In this document: piece by piece, positions 30,201 through 38,423 of the stretch
Layout of the letters: the number at the start of each line of letters is the position of its first letter
Numbering within the stretch: position 1 is the stretch's first letter
NCBI GenBank assembly: GCA_964432595.1
Contig: CAYSOF010000009.1
Coordinates: 124,001 to 188,000 of the forward strand
Direction: 5' to 3'
From: DASYLJ01 sp964432595
Lineage (GTDB): Bacteria > Desulfobacterota > Binatia > DP-6
Length of the DNA: 64,000 nucleotides
Position numbers and translations under genes: made by a program
The notes under the pieces: model-generated
The model's input: the letters and a program-made list of their open reading frames with translations, nothing else
What the model was told of the DNA's origin: nothing
Databases searched by the model: none

Positions 30201-31388
30201 ATGATCCGACGATGGAGCCTCCTCCTGGTGGTCGCCGTTTTCGCCGCGCTCGCGCCCTCGGTTGCCGATGCGAAGCGCATGACCATGCGCGTCCCGCCAT
30301 TCGAGGTGCAGCCCCGCAGCAACCGCGAGGTGTGCGTGTTCGTGCCGTTGCCCGCCGGGAGCGCCGAAGACCTCGAGATCAGCGAGATCATCATGTCGAA
30401 CCGCGGCGGCAATGCGCAGTTCGCCACCCATCACCTCATCGTCTACGCCTGGACGGGCGACCTCGGTGCGCTCGCCGGCGTGAAGAACGTCATCGTCGAC
30501 GACACGGCCTGCCTGAACGTCGGCAACGGCGATCCGCAGAACCTGCAGATCGTCGCGACCGCCCAGGGCGTCAACTCGCGCGAGAAGATGCCGTCGGGTA
30601 CGGCGCTCCAGCTGACGACCGGCGCGCTCGGCAGCGGGAAGAAGCGCGCCGTCGGCTTCGTGCTGAACTCGCACTGGATCAACGGCTCGGACAGCGTGCA
30701 GAAGGCGCGGGCGAAGGTCACGCTGGTCACGGCGAAGAAGTCGAAGGTGAAGACGCAGCTGAAGCCGATCTTCGACGTCGGCGCGAACGCCGACCTGTTC
30801 GTGGCGCCCGGCGAGACGGCCGTCACCTCCAAGGTGATGTGGGGCGCCGGCCAGCCCGATCTCGGCGTGTTTCTGGGTGGCGCGGTCAATCCCAGAGGCC
30901 CGGCCTGCGTCACGATGATCATCGGCCACATGCATCGCCGTGGCACGCTGTTCACGGCGGACTACGTGAAGGGCGACGGGACGCGCGAGCGACTCTACTC
31001 GAACACCCAGTATGCCGATCCGCCGACGAAGCGCTTCGATCCGCCGCTTCTCGTCCGCGAGGGCGAGGGGATCGAGTACCAGTGCACCCACGACAACGCG
31101 ACGGAGCCGCGCCTCGGCTGCGAGACGACCGCCGGCGTCGCGCCCGGTCGATCGGTGCTCGCGGAGATCCTCGACGAGGGCTTCGAGGACGTCGACGGTT
31201 CCGCGAAGCTCTGCAGCACACCGGGGCCGAACCCGGCGGAGTGCCCGCCCGGCGAGGGCTTCACCGGCAACTGCGTCCCCGCGAACCTCGTGTTCGGGTT
31301 CCTGTCCGAGGACGATATGTGCATCATGCCCGGCTACTACTACGACGCCGACATGACGAAGCCGGCCGGGCAGGAGTGCGATCTCTGA
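30201..31388 (+). CDS. Secreted PHM/DBH-like copper type II monooxygenase homolog
   Basis: 395 residues with a signal peptide ending near 'SVADA'. The order of likely copper ligands matches peptidylglycine and dopamine beta-monooxygenases: His77-His78 ('THHLIVY') and His158 ('LNSHWIN') as the CuA site, His243 and His245 ('GHMHRRG') and Met373 ('EDDMCIM') as the CuB site. 'EGIEYQCTHDN' also matches the family's C-terminal domain. Overall similarity is low and length is right for a two-domain PHM core. Substrate unknown, but it would act outside the cytoplasm on C-H bonds with O2 and a reductant. A small cytochrome c gene lies convergent 3 bp away. Confidence 0.7.
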   Translation: MIRRWSLLLVVAVFAALAPSVADAKRMTMRVPPFEVQPRSNREVCVFVPLPAGSAEDLEISEIIMSNRGGNAQFATHHLIVYAWTGDLGALAGVKNVIVDDTACLNVGNGDPQNLQIVATAQGVNSREKMPSGTALQLTTGALGSGKKRAVGFVLNSHWINGSDSVQKARAKVTLVTAKKSKVKTQLKPIFDVGANADLFVAPGETAVTSKVMWGAGQPDLGVFLGGAVNPRGPACVTMIIGHMHRRGTLFTADYVKGDGTRERLYSNTQYADPPTKRFDPPLLVREGEGIEYQCTHDNATEPRLGCETTAGVAPGRSVLAEILDEGFEDVDGSAKLCSTPGPNPAECPPGEGFTGNCVPANLVFGFLSEDDMCIMPGYYYDADMTKPAGQECDL

Positions 31389-31391
31389 GCC

Positions 31392-31787
31392 TCAGGGCGT
31401 TCCGACGAGCGACTTGAGGTAGCGCACCACCGCCGTGGCGTCCTCGCGGTCGAGGCGGAACGGCGGCATCGGCCGGCGCGGCGCCTCGCCGGTCGGCCGC
31501 TTCCCGGTCATCAACAACGCGACGGCGTCGGCCTCCGACCATCCCGGCAGCCCCGCGATGGCGGGCGCACGCACCGCCCAGTCCGGCGCCCAGCGCGGAC
31601 CGTCGACGGGAACCGGCGCGCCCTGGAACTCCTGCTCGTGCAGGAGCTGTCCGTCTTCGTCGCGCGGCGAGTGGCACTCGACGCACATGGCGACCGAGTG
31701 CGTGAGGTAGCGCCCGCGATCGATCGCCGGATCGGCCTGGGCGAGGGAGACGACGGTGAGCACGGTGACGACGGCGACACGAATCAT
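31392..31787 (-). CDS. Small secreted c-type cytochrome
   Basis: 131 residues from ATG 31787, with a signal peptide ending near 'SLAQA'. One heme site 'CVECH' follows 'RGRYLTHSVAM', and the distal Met is likely in 'PMPPFRL'. The end 'DREDATAVVRYLKSL' is the common cytochrome c class I tail. It probably carries electrons in the periplasm. It is convergent with the copper monooxygenase homolog. Confidence 0.88.
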   Translation of the reverse strand: MIRVAVVTVLTVVSLAQADPAIDRGRYLTHSVAMCVECHSPRDEDGQLLHEQEFQGAPVPVDGPRWAPDWAVRAPAIAGLPGWSEADAVALLMTGKRPTGEAPRRPMPPFRLDREDATAVVRYLKSLVGTP

Positions 31788-31832
31788 GAGGTCGCCATGC
31801 GTAGTGTGCTCACCGGCGTCCGTCAAACCCGG

Positions 31833-33107
31833 TCACGCTCGCAACGGGTCGCTGGCATCCGGCGGCTGCTGGGCCCACCACGCGCCCAGCGCGCCCGCCG
31901 CCGCCAGGTACAGCCGGCGATGCGACGGATCCCACGCCGCCGCGTCCAGACAGGCGAGCGTGTACTTCACGAGGTGCGCATCGCGATGCAGCGACGCGCG
32001 CGCGGCGAGCTCCGTCGCGACATGGGGAAGGGCGGCGTCGGGGGCGTGCCAGACGGCCGCGGCCGCGACGTCGGGCGCGGCGCCGAGCGCTTCCCGCCAC
32101 GACATCGCCGGCTGCTCCCGGGGCGGCGCGGACAGCAGCGGCCGTCGCCCCATCGTGGCGCGGAAGCCGACGACGTACGTGGCGGCCACCGCGATCGCTC
32201 GCGAGGGATCGACGCACGCGTGGACGATGCCGAGCACGCCCTGAGGCATCGTGAGGCAGTGGCTCCAGCCGTACGGCGCGAAGGCCGTCGGCTCCGAGAG
32301 CATCGCCCACGCCGCGGTGCGGAGGATCGTCGGCGCCGCGTCGTCGACACGAAGGCCCGACAGCGCGGGCGCCAGCAGCTGCCACGCGATGCCGGTGCCG
32401 TCGACGCTCGACATCACCGGGTGGATGAAGAAGCTCTCCGGCGCCTCGACGGCGGGGACCGATCGCAACGCGTCCGCCAGCGCGGACGCCGAGCCGCCCG
32501 TGGCCGCGCGGGGCGCGTCGATCCAGCGAAGCCGCCAGTCCGGCTCGCGTCCCAGCTCGCGGACGAGCCCGCGCAGCAGATCGCCGCGCAGCTCGCCGCG
32601 TGGGCTCACCCGCGGCAGCAGGTAGAGGAAGATCGGTGCATGCGCGGCGGCGCCGAGCCGCGGCACGAGATCGTCGGCCAGGAGCGCGCACAGCTCCGCC
32701 GGGCTCGCGTGCCGCCCGAGCCAGCTGGCCGCGGCGTCGGCATCGTCGAGCTCGCCGCGATCGAGCGCATGCGTCAGCCGGGTCGCGGCGGTGGCGAGCG
32801 CGTCGAACTCGACGGCCGCGGGCGGCGGAGGTGGCGGCCCGAACGCGTCGTACTCGGCCGCGAGCGCGACGAGGCGCAGACGTGCGCCATCGCGGCGCGG
32901 GGGATCGACCCATGGGAGCAGGGCGGCCCGGGCAGCCAGCTCGAGGGGCGCGTGCAGCACGAACGAGTCGGCCGGATCGCGCCGCGGGACGGCGACGACG
33001 TCGGCCACCGTGCCGATCAGGCGGGCGTCGGAGAGCCCCGACAGTCCGCGGGACGTGTACTGGCCGGCGACGTCGCCGGGGGCGATGGGGGGATGAGTGA
33101 TGTCCAT
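31833..33107 (-). CDS. Uncharacterised protein, divergent from soxR
   Basis: 424 residues, mostly helical, no signal peptide or membrane helix. Recognisable blocks are 'FFIHPVMSS', 'APYGWSHCLTMPQGVLG', 'AATYVVGFRA' and 'AHLVKYTLACLDAA...LYLAAAGAL'. The His/Trp/Cys pattern suggests an enzyme, and the last block weakly recalls questin-oxidase-like proteins, but I do not assign a function. ATG 33107 lies 18 bp from a SoxR box shared with soxR, so it is a likely direct SoxR target. Confidence 0.7.
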   Translation of the reverse strand: MDITHPPIAPGDVAGQYTSRGLSGLSDARLIGTVADVVAVPRRDPADSFVLHAPLELAARAALLPWVDPPRRDGARLRLVALAAEYDAFGPPPPPPAAVEFDALATAATRLTHALDRGELDDADAAASWLGRHASPAELCALLADDLVPRLGAAAHAPIFLYLLPRVSPRGELRGDLLRGLVRELGREPDWRLRWIDAPRAATGGSASALADALRSVPAVEAPESFFIHPVMSSVDGTGIAWQLLAPALSGLRVDDAAPTILRTAAWAMLSEPTAFAPYGWSHCLTMPQGVLGIVHACVDPSRAIAVAATYVVGFRATMGRRPLLSAPPREQPAMSWREALGAAPDVAAAAVWHAPDAALPHVATELAARASLHRDAHLVKYTLACLDAAAWDPSHRRLYLAAAGALGAWWAQQPPDASDPLRA

Positions 33108-33124
33108 GGCGTCCGGGGTTAGCA

Positions 33125-33142
33125 GTTCAAGTGAACTTGAGG
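33125..33142. promoter_or_regulatory. SoxR box in the soxR divergent promoter
   Basis: GTTCAAGTGAACTTGAGG contains TCAAGT-GA-ACTTGA, a perfect 6-bp inverted repeat. It matches 15 of 18 bases of the classical SoxR site CCTCAAGTTAACTTGAGG. It lies between soxR (start 33171) and the leftward gene (start 33107). Confidence 0.8.
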
Positions 33143-33170
33143 TCAAGCGCCATTTTCGGTAGGCCGGCCC

Positions 33171-33626
33171 ATGATGGACGACGTCAGCATCGGCGAACTC
33201 GCCGCCCGGACGGACGTGGCGCCGTCGGCGCTCCGCTTCTACGAGGCGCAGGGGCTCATCCGGTCGGTGCGGACCGGCGGCGGGCAGCGCCGCTTCCCCC
33301 GCGAGGTCATGCGACGCGTGGCCTTCATCCGCATCGCGCAGCGGGTCGGGCTGACGCTCGACGAGATCCGCGCGGCCCTCGCGTCGCTGCCGCGCTCGCG
33401 CACGCCCACGCCCGCCGACTGGGCGCGGCTGTCGAAGGCCTGGCGCCCGCGCCTCGACGAGCAGATCGCGGTGCTGATCCGTCTGCGCGACCAGCTGACC
33501 AGCTGCATCGGGTGCGGTTGCCTGTCGCTCAAGGCGTGCGCCCTCTACAACGGCGACGACCGCGCGGCCGCGCTTGGCGCCGGCCCGCGCTATCTGCTCG
33601 GCGATCGTCCGTCGGACCTGCGGTAG
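33171..33626 (+). CDS. soxR: Redox-sensing MerR-family regulator SoxR
   Basis: 151 residues. An N-terminal MerR winged helix ('SIGELAARTDVAPSALRFYE') and a dimerisation helix are followed by 'CIGCGCLSLKAC' with Cys112, 115, 117 and 123. This is the exact C-x2-C-x-C-x5-C ligand set for the [2Fe-2S] cluster of SoxR. Oxidation of the cluster activates transcription by DNA distortion at sites between -35 and -10. No soxS is present. As in most non-enteric bacteria it probably acts directly on neighbours, here the divergent gene. Confidence 0.93.
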   Translation: MMDDVSIGELAARTDVAPSALRFYEAQGLIRSVRTGGGQRRFPREVMRRVAFIRIAQRVGLTLDEIRAALASLPRSRTPTPADWARLSKAWRPRLDEQIAVLIRLRDQLTSCIGCGCLSLKACALYNGDDRAAALGAGPRYLLGDRPSDLR

Positions 33627-33665
33627 GGGCTTTTCGGCGGACGGCCGTCTGCTACGACCAAAGTC

Positions 33666-34037
33666 GTGCCCCCGATCGTGCTCCTGGTGGACGACAACGA
33701 CGATGCCCGCGAGGCGCTCGCGTTCCTGATCGAGCAAGACGGCTGCGAGGTGATCCAGGCGCGCAACGGGCGTGATGCGCTCCGCCGGTTGGAGCAGGGG
33801 CTGCAGCCCTGTCTGATCCTGCTGGATCTGATGATGCCGCAGCTCGACGGCTGGGCGTTCCGCGGCGAGCAACGGAAGCTGCCGGGCGGCGAGGACGTCC
33901 CCATCGTCATCTACTCGGCCTCGCCGACGGTCGCCGCCGACGCCCGACAGCTCGGCGTCGCCGGCTGGCTGGAGAAGCCGCTCGACTTCGATGCGCTGCT
34001 GACGACGGTCCGCCGCTACTGCGGGTCGGTCGTTTAG
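33666..34037 (+). CDS. Stand-alone response regulator receiver domain
   Basis: 123 residues from GTG 33666. It has the acidic pair Asp9-Asp10, phospho-acceptor Asp54 in 'ILLDLMMPQLDGW', Ser84 or Ser86 in the switch strand and Lys104 in 'WLEKPLD'. There is no output domain, so it acts by protein contact or as a phosphate relay. No adjacent kinase. Its end overlaps the convergent GST by 4 bp. Confidence 0.88.
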   Translation: MPPIVLLVDDNDDAREALAFLIEQDGCEVIQARNGRDALRRLEQGLQPCLILLDLMMPQLDGWAFRGEQRKLPGGEDVPIVIYSASPTVAADARQLGVAGWLEKPLDFDALLTTVRRYCGSVV

Positions 34038-34639
34038 AGGCTGCCCTCCGCCGCGGCCTGAAACGCCGGCCGCGCCGCGAGCCGTGCGACGTAGCGGCCG
34101 AGCCGGGGATACCGATCGTCCAGCACGCCGAGCAGCGCGGCCGCGCGCAGGGTGAAGCCCATCATGACGTCCGCGGCGGTGAACTCGCCGACAAGGAAGT
34201 CGCGGTCGCCGAGCGACTGCTCGAGGACGTCGAGGGCGTTGCGCCCGCGCTCGCGGGCGCTCTCCATGACGGTCGGGATCGTGTCCGCGTCGCCGGCATA
34301 CAGCGTGTGCCAGATGATCACCCCGAGCGGCGCGAAGGCGGTCGCCTCGGCGAAGTGCAGCCACTGCAGGAACGGCCCGCGCCGGGGATCGCCGATCGCC
34401 GGCGCCAGGCGGCCGTCGCCGTAGCGCTCGAGGATGTACTCGAGGATGGCGCCCGATTCGCACATCGTCATGTCGCCGTCCTGGATCACCGGCAGCTTCC
34501 CGAGCGGTGTGTCCTGGGCGAACATGCGGGCGGGTCGATTGAACTCCACACGACGGAGCTCGTACGGGACGCCGAGCTCCTCGAGGAGCCAGCGGACGCG
34601 GATCGATCGGGTTCGTGGCGCGTACCAGAGCGTCAACAT
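34034..34639 (-). CDS. Glutathione S-transferase
   Basis: 201 residues from ATG 34639. The N-terminal thioredoxin fold has 'LWYAPRTRSIRVRWLLEELG' and 'GKLPVIQDGDMTMCESGAILEYI', where 'ESGAI' is the GSH gamma-Glu binding element. The C-terminal domain has 'FTAADVMMGF'. A cytosolic detoxification role is likely; substrate unknown. A long in-frame extension to 34756 lacks domain content and is rejected. Confidence 0.88.
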   Translation of the reverse strand: MLTLWYAPRTRSIRVRWLLEELGVPYELRRVEFNRPARMFAQDTPLGKLPVIQDGDMTMCESGAILEYILERYGDGRLAPAIGDPRRGPFLQWLHFAEATAFAPLGVIIWHTLYAGDADTIPTVMESARERGRNALDVLEQSLGDRDFLVGEFTAADVMMGFTLRAAALLGVLDDRYPRLGRYVARLAARPAFQAAAEGSL

Positions 34640-34747
34640 GACGCGTGCATGGCGCAAGGACCGTGCCGCGCGGAATGCGCCGCTCCGACGACGGGTGAGG
34701 GCGCGGCGAGCGTGGCGCGCGCGCAACGTGCCGTTGCGCCGCTGCAC

Positions 34748-34763
34748 GTGGCACACCTGTGCC
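34748..34763. promoter_or_regulatory. Palindrome in the GST / Cys-rich gene intergenic region
   Basis: TGGCACA-CC-TGTGCCA is a perfect inverted repeat of 7-bp arms. It sits in the 298-base gap 34640-34937, 109 bp upstream of the GST start and 175 bp upstream of the Cys-rich gene. It may be an operator; the regulator is unknown. I see nothing else in this gap. Confidence 0.4.
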
Positions 34764-34937
34764 AGCGGAGACCGTCACCCGTCCGGTGACACCCGGCGCT
34801 CGCGGTGCGGTCCGCCGGCGCATCGGCTCGCGCGGACGCCGTCGGCCCGAGTGATGTCGCGCGGTTGGCCGGCGTCATCCGATTGCCGCGCCGACGCGGC
34901 GATGACGGCACGGGTTTTGGGATCACGTCCTCCCGTG

Positions 34938-37079
34938 ATGCTCACTCACCTCATGTCCCGATGCCTCCGCACGTCGCTCTTCGCGCTGATCATGTGTACC
35001 GCCGCCGCGACGGCGGCCCACGCGACCTACGGTCCGAAGATCCCGGACCTCGACGCCGTGTCGTGGAAGTCGCTCGCGTGCGACGCCGCCGACATGATCC
35101 ACGAGGCGTCCCCGTCCGACGTCAACTTCGTCGGCACGAAGACGCACGCGCCGGCGTTCTGGGGCTTCGATTCGAAGTACCTGTACTTCCGCCAGCGCAT
35201 GGACTCGAACCCCGACAGCTGGTGCGGGTTCGAGCACTACGCGTGGACGGTGCTCCTCACCGTGCCGTCGGGTGAGCGGGACGAGTATCAGTACCAGCTC
35301 TCGTTCAACGGCGCGTCGGACGCGCTCGAGCTGTGGAAGAACACGACGCGTGCGAAGATCGCGTACTCGCCGCTGTTCACCGACGACGCCGAGCAGAAGC
35401 TGTGGTCGATGTCGTACCGGCAGACGGGCGGCAGCATCGGCAACACGAAGTACCTCGCCCGCAGCGTCTACGCCGGCACCAAGTTCAACGGCGGCTCGGA
35501 CTACTTCGTCGACTTCGCGTTCCCGATCTCGGTGCTCGTGAGCAAGGGCGTCATCGGCAGCGCGTCGGACCTGAACGAGACGTCGTTCTTCCCGGTGACG
35601 GCGACGAAGCCGTACAAGCACGACAAGAGCTACCTCTACTGCGGCTTCCAGCCGGAGATCGAGTGCGTCACGGCGTCGGACTGTGCGGACGGCAACGCCT
35701 GCACCACCGACACCTGCACCAACGGCACCTGCGGCAATGCGCCGATCGCGGGCTGTGAGTCCTGCGCCACGCCATCCGACTGCAACGACGGCAACGCCTG
35801 CACCACCGAGACCTGCACGGGCGGTGTCTGCGGCCATGCGGCCGTCCAGGGCTGCACGCCTTGCAGCCAGCCGTCCGACTGCAACGACGGCAACGCCTGC
35901 ACCACCGAGACCTGCAACGGCGGCGTCTGCGGCAACGTCGCGATCCCGAGCTGCACGCCTTGCACCACGGGTGCCGACTGCAACGACGGCGACGTCTGCT
36001 CGACGGACGTCTGCCAGGCCGGCGCCTGCGCCAACGCGCCGGTCCAGGGCTGCGCGAGCTGCGAGGTCGACGCCGACTGCGACGATCAGGATCCCTGCAC
36101 GGCCGACGTCTGCGGCCAGGACGGCAGCTGCCAGGTGACCGTCATCGACGGTTGCCAGGCCTGCGACACGGCGGCCGACTGCGACGACGGCGACGATTGC
36201 ACCACGGACACCTGCGGTGCGAACGGCACCTGCGAGACGGCCGTGATCGGCGGCTGCCAGGCCTGCGAGACGGCGGCCGACTGCAACGACGGCGACGATT
36301 GCACCACCGACACGTGCGGCGCGAACGGCACGTGCGAGACGGTCGTCATCGACGGCTGCCAGACCTGCACCACCGACGCCGACTGCGCCGACGACGACGC
36401 GTGCACCGCGAACACCTGCGGCGACGGCGTCTGCCAGACCGCGTCCGTCGAGGACTGCGCGGTCGAGGTCTGCGACGACGGTCTCGACAACGACGCCGAC
36501 GGCCAGGTCGACTGCGCCGACGCCGATTGCGTGGGCACCGATCTGTGCCCGAAGCTGCCCGAGGTGTGCGGTGACTGCACCGACAACGACGGCGACAACC
36601 TGATCGACGCCGAGGACCCGGACTGCTGCGCGGTCACCGAGGACCTGATCCTCCGTCGCATGCGACTGCGCATGCCGATGAAGGGCAAGGACAGCAAGCT
36701 CCGCGTCCGCACGCGCCTCGGGACGCGCGACCGCAGCAACTTCAAGCCGAACACGCAGGGCGCGACGATGCTCGTCACCGACAGCAAGGGGATGGTCTTC
36801 TGCCAGACCATCCCGATGGACGCTCCGCGCAGCCTCGGCAGCTCGCTGCTCTACAAGTTCCGCGACAAGAGCGGCAAGCGCGCCGGCGGCCTGCTGAAGG
36901 CGAACTTCCGGGTTCGTCGCAGCGGCAAGGTCGTCTTCCGCACGAACGGCAAGGCGATGGACCTCCGCGAGCCGGAGAGCCGGGACCTCGTCGTCACGCT
37001 GCGCGTCGGCGACCAGTGCATGCGGGCGGCCGCGCCGCTCCGCACGAAGCCCGCCGGACACACCATGATGTTCCCGTAA
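34938..37079 (+). CDS. Large secreted Cys-rich repeat protein
   Basis: 713 residues from ATG 34938 (ATG 34953 also possible). A signal peptide precedes 'TYGPKIPDLDAV'. Residues ~30-240 form a globular domain that looks like a carbohydrate-binding or DOMON-like fold ('FWGFDSKYLYFRQRM', 'DYFVDFAFPISVLV'). Eight Cys-rich repeats follow (residues 243-507). Next is 'CDDGLDNDADGQVDC' and a related Asp/Asn-rich segment, both likely Ca2+-binding. A C-terminal domain (~575-713) resembles the secreted family at 11512 and 12254. Surface exposed; function unknown. Confidence 0.8.
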   Translation: MLTHLMSRCLRTSLFALIMCTAAATAAHATYGPKIPDLDAVSWKSLACDAADMIHEASPSDVNFVGTKTHAPAFWGFDSKYLYFRQRMDSNPDSWCGFEHYAWTVLLTVPSGERDEYQYQLSFNGASDALELWKNTTRAKIAYSPLFTDDAEQKLWSMSYRQTGGSIGNTKYLARSVYAGTKFNGGSDYFVDFAFPISVLVSKGVIGSASDLNETSFFPVTATKPYKHDKSYLYCGFQPEIECVTASDCADGNACTTDTCTNGTCGNAPIAGCESCATPSDCNDGNACTTETCTGGVCGHAAVQGCTPCSQPSDCNDGNACTTETCNGGVCGNVAIPSCTPCTTGADCNDGDVCSTDVCQAGACANAPVQGCASCEVDADCDDQDPCTADVCGQDGSCQVTVIDGCQACDTAADCDDGDDCTTDTCGANGTCETAVIGGCQACETAADCNDGDDCTTDTCGANGTCETVVIDGCQTCTTDADCADDDACTANTCGDGVCQTASVEDCAVEVCDDGLDNDADGQVDCADADCVGTDLCPKLPEVCGDCTDNDGDNLIDAEDPDCCAVTEDLILRRMRLRMPMKGKDSKLRVRTRLGTRDRSNFKPNTQGATMLVTDSKGMVFCQTIPMDAPRSLGSSLLYKFRDKSGKRAGGLLKANFRVRRSGKVVFRTNGKAMDLREPESRDLVVTLRVGDQCMRAAAPLRTKPAGHTMMFP
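35664..36458 (+). repeat. Eight in-frame Cys-rich repeats (32-34 aa each)
   Basis: Each unit fits C-x4-DCxDxxxCTTxTC-xxGxC-x6-GC with six Cys, giving three potential disulphides. Units 2-3 and 6-7 are the most alike ('DCNDGNACTTETC' twice; 'DGDDCTTDTCGANGTCET' twice). The DNA repeats as well, so these pairs look recently duplicated. Confidence 0.88.
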
Positions 37080-37099
37080 CGCACGATTCGGCGAGGGGC

Positions 37100-37137
37100 C
37101 GAACGGGCGGGTGTCGGCAACGGCACCCGCCCGTTCG
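37100..37137 (+). terminator. Terminator of the Cys-rich protein gene
   Basis: CGAACGGGCGGGTG-N10-CACCCGCCCGTTCG has perfect 14-bp arms, 21 bp after the stop and followed by CGTTTG. It separates the gene from the Gre-like gene. Confidence 0.75.
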
Positions 37138-37177
37138 CGTTTGACGCTCGGGACGTCGATCTGCGATCCCGGGCGCG

Positions 37178-37663
37178 ATGGTCGACAAGGGACGCGTGCT
37201 GGCCGCGCTGCGCGAGCGCGTCGCCGCACAACTCGCGGCGCTCACCACGTCGCAGAAGGTGGCGCAGGCGGGCGCGACCCACGCGGAGGCGAAGCAGGAG
37301 CACCCGAAGGACACGCGCGCCATCGAGGGCCAGTACCTGGCGCGCGGGTTGGCCGCTCGCGTCGAAAGCCTGCGCGACACACTCGGCCTGCTGCATGCGC
37401 TCGCGCCCGTGCCGTTCGGCGACGACGACGCGATCGCGCTGACCGCGCTGGTCGACGTCGAGAGCGACGACGGCGACGAGTCGACCTTCTTCGTCGTGCC
37501 CGCGGGGGGCGGCGAGACGATCGTCGTCGACGACACGACGATCCAGGTGGTGACGCCCGCGTCGCCGCTGGGCCATGCGCTGATCGGCCGGCACGCCGAC
37601 GACGAGGTCGCCGTCGAGCTGCCGGGCGGCCGGCGACGGCTCGTCATCGTTTCAGTCCGCTAG
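37178..37663 (+). CDS. GreA/GreB-family transcription elongation factor-like protein
   Basis: 161 residues. The N-terminal half is helical, with the block 'THAEAKQEHPKDTRAIEGQYLARGLAARV' abbreviated here as 'DTRAIEGQYLARG', known from Gre-related proteins. The C-terminal half has 'VVTPASPLGHALIGRHADDE' and 'VELPGGRRRLVIV', which match the FKBP-like domain of GreA. It may bind the RNA polymerase secondary channel, like the DksA in this window. The tip is not clearly the GreA acidic pair, so it may modulate rather than cleave. It overlaps the convergent gene by 4 bp. Confidence 0.75.
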   Translation: MVDKGRVLAALRERVAAQLAALTTSQKVAQAGATHAEAKQEHPKDTRAIEGQYLARGLAARVESLRDTLGLLHALAPVPFGDDDAIALTALVDVESDDGDESTFFVVPAGGGETIVVDDTTIQVVTPASPLGHALIGRHADDEVAVELPGGRRRLVIVSVR

Positions 37664-38217
37664 TGGCAATTCAGCTTGCCGCCGCTGTTGCGGTACGTGC
37701 AGCCGGCCACGTCGAAGTCGCGGCTGCCGCACACCGTGCCGCCGCCCTCCGCCGGCAGGTACACGTGGACGAACACGTGACGGACCGGCTTCGCGAACGT
37801 CATGTCCTGCCCGTAGACGTAGACGCGGACCGTGGGACTGCCCGGGGTGCGGCGGATCTGCACGCGACGGATCCCACCGACGAGGCCCTCGGGGTCGACG
37901 TACGACCACGCGCCGCCGGCGCGATTGCTCGCCCAGCCGTCGCCGGGGATCGTCACGTCGGCCAGGACCGTCGCGGCGCCGTCGGTCATCAGGAACCGCA
38001 TGCCCGCCTCGGCCGGGTCGAACACGCTTCCTGCCGCGACCGGCGCGGTGCCCCTGAACAGGACGCGCTGGCCGCCGAGTGGCGCGTCGAGCTTGCGCAG
38101 GCGGAGGCGGGTGCCGGTGAACGCCGTGCAGGTCGGATCGAGCTGCGCCGTGGCGGGCGCGGCGGTGCAGAGACCGGCGATCAGCAGGGCGGCGGATACC
38201 AGGTGACGTGCGCGCAT
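37660..38217 (-). CDS. Secreted beta-rich protein
   Basis: 185 residues from ATG 38217, with a signal peptide ending at 'APATAQLD'. The body has 'TGTRLRLRKLDAP', 'DGWASNRAGGAWSYVDPEGLVGG' and a Cys-bearing C-terminus. The layout (W.Y.D..G..GG followed by charged strands) resembles the modules at 11512, 12254 and the end of the 34938 protein, though identity is low. ATG 38241 is an alternative start, but it would place the hydrophobic core further in. Function unknown. Confidence 0.7.
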   Translation of the reverse strand: MRARHLVSAALLIAGLCTAAPATAQLDPTCTAFTGTRLRLRKLDAPLGGQRVLFRGTAPVAAGSVFDPAEAGMRFLMTDGAATVLADVTIPGDGWASNRAGGAWSYVDPEGLVGGIRRVQIRRTPGSPTVRVYVYGQDMTFAKPVRHVFVHVYLPAEGGGTVCGSRDFDVAGCTYRNSGGKLNCH

Positions 38218-38423
38218 CGCGGCGGTCGGAGCAGATGCCATGCCATCCCAGAGGAGTAGTCTGGCGCCGGCTTTTCGTCGAGAATTCGGGCGCGCCGGCC
38301 CCGTGCTGCCACGCGATGCGACCATGGCCTCCGCCCGTACATGCCGGAGCGCCACGTCTGCAACGCCGGCCACCCGTCGCGGGAGCCGCTGTTCGTCGAG
38401 GGCGACGCGCTGGCGCGCCGGGA

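Noticed and set aside
35664..36458. CRISPR-like or satellite repeat array
   Set aside because: The period is that of a protein repeat and stays in one reading frame with conserved cysteines.
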